A stretch of 64,000 bases of DNA, from positions 13,947,014 through 14,011,013 of the forward strand of contig NC_133403.1 of the NCBI RefSeq assembly GCF_047511655.1. Reading direction: 5' to 3'. This document shows, in pieces, positions 55,701-64,000 of this stretch. A program made the translations under genes and the position numbers. The first letter of the stretch is position 1; each line of letters starts with the position of its first letter. The stretch is from Castor canadensis (lineage: Eukaryota; Chordata; Mammalia; Rodentia; Castoridae). The notes beneath the pieces were generated by a model. It was not told the DNA's origin and made no database searches. It was given only the letters and a program-made list of their open reading frames with translations.

Positions 55701-56237
55701 CTTAGGCCGCTTCCTAGACCCAGGCTGGGCTCCCAACACATCTGCTCAAACTGGTCCCTAACCCTCCCTTTCCTCCCGCATTTTATGGGGCCCCATACCT
55801 TTTCTGTTTCATGACTCTTGTGACACTCTCCTAATCTCTGTGCAATCCCTTCCAGTCCAAGGTGCTCTTCGAGAAGGCTGGGCACTTTCAGGTCCTGGAG
55901 AAAGGAGTCAGGTGTGTGGGCATACCTGGCCTGATCTGCCGGGGGTTCAGATAGATCTGAACTGACATCTGAGAATTAGAGCAAGATATGCCTAAACTTG
56001 GGAGTGAGCTCTGATCCCCTAATCTCCTAAAAGGTGCATCTGGTGGCTGTACTCTACTAAGGCCTACTCTCCCAAGGACCCCTGTGGTACATATATTATC
56101 AATTTCTCTTATGCCCATTTTACAAATGGTAAGTCTCAAACCCCATGTTTGGGCTTCCAGCTTGGTGCCCACTCAGAAAGAGAAGTGCCCCTGTGAAGGC
56201 CAGAACCCTGACCTATGATTTTGATTTACTTTTTAAT
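55701..56237. other. Unique flank upstream of RIMBP3
   Basis: Nothing recognised except possible old repeat debris near 56090-56160 (TGCCCATTTTACAAATGGTA). Confidence 0.4.
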
Positions 56238-56877
56238 TTTTTTTTTTTTTGTGGTACTGGCATTTGAACTTGGGGCCTTTACCTAGAGCTACTCCATAGC
56301 CTTTTTTTGTGATGGCTTTTTTTCCCAGATAGGGTCTCCAGAACTATTTGCCCCTGGCTGGCTTCCAACTGAGATCTTCCTGATCTCTGCCACCTTGAGT
56401 AACTAGGATTACAAGTGCTGGCTTCTTTGTTTTTGCAGTGTTAGGGATAGAACCCAGGACCTTGTGCATGCTAGGCAATATTCTACCACTGAGGTACAGC
56501 CCAGCCCCTGACCTGTTTTTGGTTTGGTTTGGTTTATGGAGGTACTGGGGTTTGAACTAAGGGCCTTGTGTTTGCTAGGTAAGCCACTCTACCCATTTGA
56601 TTCATGCTCCAGCCCTTTATGCTTTTTTAGTTATTTTTCAGATAGGGTGTCTTTTTTGCCCAGGGCCTGGCCGACAACCATGATTCCCTATCTATACTTC
56701 TGTCAGCTGGAATTGCAGGTGTGAATCACCACACCTGGCTTGTTTTTTTTGAGATGGAGGTCTCACTAACTTTTTGCTCCAGCTGGGTTGGAATGGCTGG
56801 CCTATAACTTTGAAGTCTCCTGATCTCAGCCTCCCAAGTACCTAGGATTACAGGTGTGAGCCATTGGTGCCTGGCCT
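56238..56877 (-). mobile_element. Cluster of reversed SINEs
   Basis: 56238-56422 dimer, 56423-56508 ID, 56515-56740 dimer and 56741-56877 second head only. The last two may be one extended composite element. Confidence 0.85.
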
Positions 56878-56946
56878 GACCTGTGTTTTCTTAGTTCATC
56901 TTTACCATCATCTACCAAGGATGCTCAAAGAGATAAAGAAAACTCC

Positions 56947-57056
56947 ATGGGGGCTGGGGCTCAGGTAGTAGAGCTCCTGCCTAGCAAGTGTAAAGGCCCT
57001 GAGTTCAAACTCCAGTACCACACACAGAAAGAGAAAGAGAGAGAGAGAGAGAAAAA
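56947..57056 (+). mobile_element. ID-like SINE with (GA)n end
   Basis: GGGGCTCAGGTAGTAGAGCT to GTTCAAACTCCAGTACCACA, followed by an A/G tract. Confidence 0.85.
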
Positions 57057-57543
57057 CAGGCTGTGAGGCTGTGTAACCAGGGAGGCCTCCATGGAGGCAG
57101 GAGATGGGCTTACTGTCCCTTTTGCCACAGGGTCCCAGCCCACCCTTGCTCTGGACCATGAGCGCCAGGGGTTGCCTGCTTCCTTGAAAGGTAAAGACAG
57201 AGGCCCCTATAGGTCCAGCCAAATCCCTGTGTCATCTCTCTGGAAATGGCAAGGCCAGAGAATCTTCCATGGCCCTCTAAGGAGCAATGTAGTTTGGATG
57301 GTGAGGGCTGGTGGCCATTGGAGTCTGACAGGTTTTCAACTTCCTGTGTGTCACTTCCATGCTGTCATCTGTAAAATGGTCTAATGGGCTGTGTGACCTC
57401 CCAGAGTTCTTTGACCTTTCTGAGCATTCATGTCCTTTCTGTGTGCTAGATCAATGAGGTGAGAAAACATATACCTGGAACAGAGCAAGGCACATTGGTC
57501 ACTCACTCATATCAGTCTGATTCCCATTTCTGTTATTGATTTT
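57057..57543. other. Unique stretch with MIR remnant
   Basis: Reversed MIR pieces near 57345-57420 (CATCTGTAAAATGG and TGACCTTTCTGAGC). Nothing else recognised. Confidence 0.45.
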
Positions 57544-58288
57544 ATTTTTGTGTAGTGTTGCTGATTAAACCCAGGATCTTGCCTATGCTAGGCAAGTGAT
57601 CTACCATTGAACTATATATTCTCAACTCTTGTTTCTTTGAAACAGGGTCTTGGTATGTAGCCAAGGCTGGCTTCAAACCCATGATCCTCTTGCCTCCCCC
57701 TCTCTAATGCTGGGATTACAGACATGTGCCAACATGTCCTGCCTGAGTCCTCCCCATTTTTCTTTTCGGTACTGGGGTTTGAACTCAGGGCCTACACCTT
57801 GAGCCACTCCACTAGCACTTTTTTATGAAGGGTTTTTCGAGATAGGGTCTGGAGGACTATCCCTGGGCTGGCTTCAAACCAGTATCCTCCTGCTCTCTGA
57901 CTCCTGAATATCTAGGATTACAAGGATGAGCCACTGGTACCCAGATAGCCCTTTTAAAATTTTACTTTTACGCTGGACACTGGTGGCTCATGCCTGTAAT
58001 CCTACCTACTCAGGAGGCAGAGATCAGAGGGATTGTGGGTTGAAGTCAGCCCAAGCAAATAGTTCACAAGACCCTATCTTGAAAAAACCCTTCACAGAAA
58101 AGTGCTGGTGGAGTGGATCAAGGGGTAGGCCCCAAGTTCAAACCCCAGTACCACCAAAAAAAAAAAAAAAAGTTAGTTTTAAGACAGGGTGTTGCTCAAT
58201 TGCCCAGTTTGGCTTCAAACTTTCCATCCTCCGTCCTTGGCCTCCTGAATAAATAGCTGGGATTACAGGTGTGTACCACCACACCTGT
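57544..58288. mobile_element. SINE cluster in mixed orientation
   Basis: 57544-57628 reversed ID, 57629-57742 reversed B1-like, 57758-57946 reversed dimer, 57969-58172 forward dimer and 58180-58288 reversed B1-like. The reversed and forward dimers form a near-adjacent inverted pair. Confidence 0.85.
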
Positions 58289-59826
58289 AGGATGTGGTGT
58301 GTGCCACCACATCCATTTCAATCTCCATTTTTATCCAGTTGTCTATGGCTCACCTTGGCTTGTCTTTAGCAGTTTCCTCCTCCGGGAAGCTTTCCTTGAC
58401 TCTCCAGGGTGGGCCTGGATTCCCCAGGATGGTATGGCTCTGATCAACCCACCTGCTGCCCCTCCTTTTTTGGAAGAGATATGTCTGATACACATTTGTG
58501 TCCTTGTTTAGAATAGGCTCAAAGGAGTTGAAAATGAAGCATTCCTCACAAACAAGGTGGTATGGAGATTGAGGACTAGACAGGCAGGAAGGGCATGAGG
58601 GATGCTGCCCAATTTGGCCACCTGGCCTGACTAGCTCCAACATTCAAGTACTTCCTGGCAGCAAAGACTGGAGTTTCAGGGTCTAGGTCATCTACTGGTG
58701 CCGTGGGTAGAGACCTCAGGCTGGGCCAGGGGTGTGGGTCATATCTCAGCCAGATTGTTACTAGGGTCTGGATGAACAGCTTCTCTATCTGGCCAGGAAC
58801 TCAGGAGCCTGACTCTAATCTGGCTCCTACCTGTCTTTCCTCCCTGCCCCTGGCACCAAGTAGCTTTTGGGAAACACAGATAGGCACCTGGTACTCAGTC
58901 ATCGGCATCCAATATTGGATTACATTAGAAGTCTCTTTACCTCTCAGTCTGTGGTGTCTGCCTGGCCCAGGAAGCACCTGGGACTTCTCACTGCTGCTAT
59001 GTTTGCTCAACACCTGGCTCTCTGGCGCCAGTCTTTCTACTATACCCAAGTTTTCCAACCAGGTTCCCCTGAACCCATAGGAAATAATTTGGGACAATGA
59101 TGAGGAACAAGAATGCCAGGAATTATCACTTAAGATATTCATCTTGAGAGCTAAGGTGAATGTAGAGTGGGGATGGGAGTGGCAGTTGAGAAGGAGGAAT
59201 GGCCTATCCTTGAATTGGTACTGGGGCTGTGGATGTGTTAACCATGGGGAGGACTGTCTTGGTGGAATCCTCACCACAGCCATGTTTTTCTGAGGGAAAC
59301 CTGAGGCTAGGTGGGAGCAGGTAGCTTCCCAGGGTCCTGGGCAACTACAACAGAATTGGATTGTTACTTTGAGGTAGTGGTGGTGGGGGATAGATGGCTT
59401 GCTGCAGCCTGAAGTGAGACCTCAAACAGGTCAGGAGGGCAGAATGCCACCAAGGAGGAAAACTTTGGTCTCTGCAGTCACCACCTGGCAGCTATCTATA
59501 CCAGAATCCCCTGAAGTATGTCAAAGGTGTTCTAGAAGGTGGTTGAGTGAATGGACAAAGCAGGGTTTCCTTAGTTCTAGGCTTTGACCATCCTTGCACT
59601 CATGTTGTGTGATGATTGTCCAGTGATCTTCATGTTGCCCCCATTGACTGAGATTGGGGAGAGCAGGGTCCATGTCTGCCTTAGTCTCCATTGTGTCTCT
59701 ACATGGGTTCTAGTACACCACCATGTCCAAGATAGGTGAGAAAGAGTTGCTGAGTGGGAACCAGGATACCTGACGTTATCTTATCACTGCCTTTTCTGGG
59801 TCCAACTTTCTCACTTATAAAATGAA
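58289..59826. other. Intergenic unique stretch
   Basis: About 1.5 kb without recent SINEs. Frames such as 58801-59283 (minus) have no recognisable domain. Confidence 0.4.
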
Positions 59827-60028
59827 TGGCTGGGCACTTTATAGCTCACCCTGTACTCCTAGCTACTCAAGAGGTAGAGATCAGGAGGATCATGGTTCAA
59901 AGCCAGCCTAGGCAAACAGTTTGTGAGACCCTATTTTGAAAAAACCCATCACAAAAAAGAGCTGGTGGAGTGGCTCAAGGTATAGGCCCTGAGTTCAAGC
60001 CCTAGTACCAAAAAAAAAAAAAAAAAAA
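59827..60028 (+). mobile_element. Dimeric SINE
   Basis: Complete head, AAAACCCATCACAAAAAAGA joint and shortened tail with about 18 A. It abuts the inverted-repeat element. Confidence 0.9.
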
Positions 60029-60029
60029 G

Positions 60030-60612
60030 GAATTAATTAATGGATGCTTTTCAAACTGGGTTCCTTAGGGCTCCAGGGTTTCTTGGAAATACCATAAGAT
60101 TGTGAGATAGAAATATATTAGGAACTGAAGGGAAAAGACTGCCCTGCATACTTCAATGGGCAGATCCAATCATTAGTGTCATTTATCAGATTTCAAGGAG
60201 AACTTTGGTTTTATAAAGAACTACACTAAAGCTAGGTGTAGTATTACATATCTATAATCCCAGCACTTAGAGGCTGAGGCAGTTAAGATTTAGAGTTCAA
60301 GGTGGGGATATCAGGAAGAGGGAACAAGAACTGCAGACTCCAGCCTGCTACAGTCTGGTTGTCTCTACCAGCCTTCTTTCCTGACTGCCCCTTCCAGAGC
60401 AAACCCTTACCCTTTTGGCACTGATACTTGGCCAATCCTGTCAACTAAAGGTCAGAAAGGGAGGGTTACCCTGCCAGCTGAGTTCCTTCCACGCCCCCAG
60501 CGCTGACCCTTTCTGGAAGAGGCTGGGTATATTTCCATCTCACAGTCCTGTGGTATTTCCAAGGAATCCTGGAGCCCTAAGGAACACAGTTTAAAAAGCA
60601 CCCATTAACTCA
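60030..60612. mobile_element. Inverted-repeat element (possible non-autonomous DNA transposon)
   Basis: Arms of about 68 bp at 60030-60098 and 60545-60612 are imperfect reverse complements. Both contain TTCCTTAGGGCTCCAGG on one strand and AAATACCA near the inner end. The interior of about 450 bp is non-coding and carries a short B1-like fragment (60230-60303). The family is not identified. Confidence 0.65.
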
Positions 60613-60621
60613 TTCCTTTCA

Positions 60622-60964
60622 TTTTTATTTATTTTTTGCAATACCTGGACTTGAACTCAGGGTCTACAGCCTCACTTTCTAGGCCTTGAAGCCTACCCTG
60701 GCTGGTCCATGTACTCCTGGGCAGGGATGGGTAACACATGTACCAGCTTCCAGTTTTCCAGCAGGGTCTCCTGGCCTGCTGGGCTGGCTTCTTGCCCTCA
60801 AAGTCCTGCCCAGCTCCTTAACACTTTTGCCTTTACAAGTGGCCAGCCCCCTTCCCACCTGTATTCTATATGTTTTGTCCCTTGTTTTGGTGGCACTGGG
60901 ATGTGAACTCAGGTTCCTGCTTACTAGGCAGGTACTCTTACTGCTTGAGTCACTTCCCCAGTCC
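60622..60964 (-). mobile_element. Two reversed ID-like SINE units
   Basis: 60622-60690 (GCAATACCTGGACTTGAACT, truncated) and 60873-60964 (GGTGGCACTGGGATGTGAAC). Confidence 0.75.
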
Positions 60965-61395
60965 CTATGTCTTGTTCCTTAATCATAGCCAGTTTCCTGT
61001 GTCCTGACCAGAGAAGGAAACTGCCCAGGGTCACATAGGAACTTGTGCCTAGGCCTATGTGACCCAAATCTGGGCTGGCAGAGCCTCTCCCAGTGGCTCT
61101 GGCAGCCTTACTATTACCATGATCTTCATACCCTTGGGCAAGTCACTGCTGATTGAGGACCCTGTTGCTGTTGGCAGCATTACTGTTCCCAAGATTCCCA
61201 CTGCCCACTGCCAGGACAGAGCTATCTTCCATCTTCTGACACCCCACTTTCTCCTCCATTTGGATCTATTCCTATCACCTTTTCTGAAGCATGATGCTCT
61301 GCCCTCCTCCCCAGAGGGACAAGTAGAAATGACTAATTGTCCTCTTACTTGGCCATAATTCTAGGTTAGGGGATGCTCTTTTATCAAATGTTGAT
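60965..61395. other. Intergenic unique stretch
   Basis: Nothing recognised. Confidence 0.4.
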
Positions 61396-61413
61396 AAAAG
61401 AACATACAATCTT

Positions 61414-62094
61414 AACAGCCAACATGCCCCACTACTGATGAATGGATTAAGAAAATGTGGTATTTATACACAATGGAATTTTACTCAGCTATGAAGAAGA
61501 ATGAAATCTTATCATTAGCAAATAAATGGATGGAACTGGAGAACATCATCCTGAGAGAGGTTAGCCAGGCTCGGAAGACCAAAAATCATATGTTCTCTCT
61601 CATTTGTGGACTTTAGATCTAGGGCAAAGGCAGTAATATTGTTGGACTTGGGTCACATGCTAAGGGGAGAGCACATACAGGAGGAATGGGGATAGGCAGG
61701 AAACCCAAAACTTGAAAGTGTTTGATGTGCCCACTGCAGAGGAGCTAATATAGTAACCTTAAAGTGACAGAGGTCAACATGGGAAGGTGACCGGGAAGTA
61801 GTGAAGAGGTCAGGTAGAGATGAATCAGTTCGGGTTGTAATACACTTGTGCATGGAAGCAATGTAGCTGTGTAGCTATCCTTATCTCAACTAGCAAAAAC
61901 ACTATGTCTTTCTTATTATTGCTTGTGTCTTTTCTTCAACAAAATTGGAGAAAAGGGCAGAACAGGTTCGGCCTGAAAGCGAGGGGGATGGGGGGGAGAG
62001 GAAGGGGGCAGGAGGCAGGGGGGAGAAACGACCCAAACAATGTATGCACACATGAATATATGAGTAAAGAAAAAGTTAATCGCATTAAAAAAAA
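61414..62094 (+). mobile_element. Young 5'-truncated L1 (3' region)
   Basis: About 680 bp of L1 3' sequence (GGATTAAGAAAATGTGGTAT, CATATGTTCTCTCTCATTTG), then a G-rich polypurine tract (about 61980-62025) and a poly(A). It is flanked by identical 18-bp copies of AAAAGAACATACAATCTT at 61396-61413 and 62095-62112. Perfect flanks and little visible damage indicate a recent insertion. Confidence 0.93.
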
Positions 62095-62159
62095 AAAAGA
62101 ACATACAATCTTGTCAGGGTATGGCAGGGAGCCAGGCAGTGTGTTAATTTCTTCATTCA

Positions 62160-62260
62160 CCAAGCACAGAGAATAGAGTGGAGGAAAGGAGAGAGGAGGG
62201 AAAGAAAGAAGAGGAGAATGGAAGGAGGGAAGGTGGAAAAGAGAAAGATGGGACGGAAGA
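62160..62260. repeat. Polypurine (A/G) tract
   Basis: About 100 bp with few pyrimidines on the plus strand. Confidence 0.85.
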
Positions 62261-62918
62261 GTCCTTTAAGTTAGCCAAATCATCCAGATGTTGGTTTGGC
62301 CTTAGTAGTTCAAGAAAAAACTTAGGTTTGGGCCTCTTGTCGGCCAGGTGGCTAAGAAGTTGAAAACAGCTTGAACCTGTTTCTTCTTCTGTAAATGGGC
62401 TGATACTGTTCCAACCTCAAAGGCCTATTAGGGTAGTCAATAAGACACAGCATGTTTATACTTGTGGGGGTACAGCATGCTGATGACTGTCAGGTTACCC
62501 AGGCAAGGGTTTATGGTAAGTCAAGTTTTTGAGGATGGAACAGCATAAGTGCTAGATAGATATAGGGATGTTGGAGGAGGGACTGACAAAAGCACCCTGG
62601 GCAAAGGGAGCAGTGTGGGCAAAAGCAGGAGATGTGGTGTGGATGAAGCATTTGTTGTGGGAAGGGAAGGATAAAGGAGATGAACCTTTGGGTCAGCAGC
62701 GAGAGGTGAAGATAAAGCATCACCAGCATGTGCCAGATGGGGTCTACTTCTGGTACCCAGCTTCCTAGGTGATGCAGAACAAGCTACTTTCTCAGGGCCT
62801 CAGTTTCCTCTTCTGTCAAACAGAATGTCTTAGCACTACTTTGTGTTGCCAAGAAACTTAGTAGGGATTACAAGTGTCTGGTGCCCAGATGACTGTATCA
62901 AGTGTGAGTGCCCACTGC
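62261..62918. other. Unique stretch with MIR remnants
   Basis: Reversed MIR-like phrases at about 62370-62400 (GTTTCTTCTTCTGTAAATGG) and 62790-62820 (GGGCCTCAGTTTCCTCTTCT). Nothing else recognised. Confidence 0.5.
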
Positions 62919-63224
62919 CTTTTCTTTTCCTGTGCTGGGGATTGAACCCAGGTCCTCACACTTACAGGCAAGTACTCTACCAGTGAGCTACACTTTCAGA
63001 TTTCAGTTCCTGTAGTTTTATTTATTTATTTATTTATTTGAGGTACTGGGGCTTGAACTCAGAGACTTCATTTGAGTCACTCCACCAGCCCTATTTTTGT
63101 GAAGGGTTTTCTGAGATCAGGTCTTGCAGAACTATTTGCCTAGGATGGCTTTGAACTGAGATCCTCTTGATCTCTGCCTCCTGAGTAGCTAGGATTACAG
63201 GCGTGAGACATTGGTGCCCAGCCT
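62919..63224 (-). mobile_element. Reversed ID and reversed dimeric SINE
   Basis: 62919-63003 ID (GCTGGGGATTGAACCCAGGT). 63017-63224 dimer with a (TTTA)n start and GGATTACAGGCGTGAGACAT end. Confidence 0.9.
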
Positions 63225-63556
63225 ATTTATTTTTTGCCTCACCAGAGGTACTTTGTTTCTCCAGTCTCTCCCCTACTGGGGAATGTCTTGGATCCCTGGC
63301 CTCTCTTCCAGCCCTGTCAAACCCCTGTTCAGGGCTTCCCTGACTCAGGATGCTGTGAATTCCTTGGGGGTGCCACCTGGGTATCTCCCTCTCTGGCCCT
63401 GGCCCTGTGGCCTACTATGTGAACATCTGAGGTGATTAGAGGAAGAAGCTCCCTCTGAGAAAAAAATTTAAAAATGAAATAAAAGAAGCTCCCTATGAGA
63501 AGTGTGAGCAAAGGGCTTGGAGGCCAGGAGGAGGAAGAAGAGAAAAAAGTTACATC
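63225..63556. other. Intergenic unique stretch
   Basis: Contains a short duplication: AGAAGCTCCCTCTGAGA (63446-63462) and AGAAGCTCCCTATGAGA (63484-63500). No gene recognised. Confidence 0.5.
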
Positions 63557-63733
63557 TGGCCAGGTGCTGGTGGCTCATGCCTGTAATCCTAGATACTCGG
63601 GTTCGAAGCCAGCCCAGGCAAATAGTTCTGCAAGATCTTATCTTGGAAAACCCTTCACAAAAGTAGGGCTGGTGGAGTGGCTCAAGGTGAAGGCACTGAG
63701 TTCAAATCCTAGTACTGAAAAAAAAAAAAAAGT
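63557..63733 (+). mobile_element. Dimeric SINE with deletion in the head
   Basis: The head lacks the AGGAGGCAGAGATCAGGAGG block. The tail is the shortened form, ending in poly(A). Confidence 0.85.
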
Positions 63734-64000
63734 TACATCTGATGGGAAGCTTGGGAGGTGACATAGAAAGGCCAGGTCTGAATGGCTGAGAGTAGGGGAG
63801 CTGGTATGACCAGAAGTCAGGCCTGCTACAGGAAACAATAAAGGTTTTAGAACAGGTGAAAGGTCCCAAAGCCAGGCAGCTTTTCCACTGTGACTGGGTA
63901 CATTTCCTGTGTGTTTATATAGCAATGGTACCCTGAGGCTCAGACCCTTAGCATGCAACCTGAAAAACTGGGTGCAAGGTAGCCATCTTGTAGAGCAGTG
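63734..64000. other. Window end, nothing recognised
   Basis: Unique sequence with no gene or repeat that I can name. Confidence 0.4.

Noticed and set aside
61904-62176. 90-codon frame within the L1 3' region
   Set aside because: It runs through the polypurine tract and poly(A) of an L1 3' UTR.

Overview
The window is nuclear DNA from a placental mammal, almost certainly a rodent. It contains two real protein-coding genes, both on the minus strand: HIC2 (BTB/zinc-finger repressor; coding exon at 3643-5473, CpG-island first exon near 31.77-31.96 kb) and RIMBP3 (intronless spermatid protein, 50658-55490). Almost everything else is mobile-element debris. The dominant repeat is a composite SINE with a 7SL/B1-like head joined to a tRNA/ID-like tail; monomeric B1-like and ID elements are also common. 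That mixture is rodent-specific. The large number of B1+ID dimers suggests a castorimorph or sciuromorph-type lineage (beaver is plausible), but the species cannot be proven from this window.

Layout: 1-1280 is sequence beyond the HIC2 3' end, with a (CA)n tract. 1280-3642 is the HIC2 3' UTR, ending at the only canonical minus-strand AATAAA seen in that stretch. 3643-5473 is the HIC2 coding exon. 5474-31766 is a 26 kb intron packed with SINEs, MIR, MER5A-like, L1 and Tigger-like remnants. 31.3-32.65 kb is the CpG island with exon 1, a YY1-type AAGATGGCGC motif, a CRE-like site and GC boxes. 33.6-34.23 kb is a dead RPS24 processed pseudogene (plus strand) that itself carries a tiny L1 insertion. 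34.3-49.2 kb is a dense SINE/L1 landfill, including a U6 snRNA/ID chimera and a palindromic (TA)n array. 50.2-55.5 kb is RIMBP3. 55.5-64 kb is again repeat-rich, with one young 5'-truncated L1 (61.4-62.1 kb) and an inverted-repeat DNA-transposon-like structure (60.03-60.61 kb).

Gene context: RIMBP3 lies upstream of HIC2 on the same strand, which is the arrangement I recall for the 22q11.2-type locus in other mammals, so the region appears syntenically ordinary. The two genes have no known shared pathway. HIC2 is a DNA-binding transcriptional repressor, and RIMBP3 is a testis manchette scaffold derived from the RIM-binding-protein family.

I found no operon, CRISPR array, phage or otherwise undescribed biological system. 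The most interesting items are structural: the HIC2 alternative N-terminus and uORF, nested retrotransposition events with visible target-site duplications, a U6-SINE chimera, and hypervariable-looking palindromic AT DNA inside a SINE linker.
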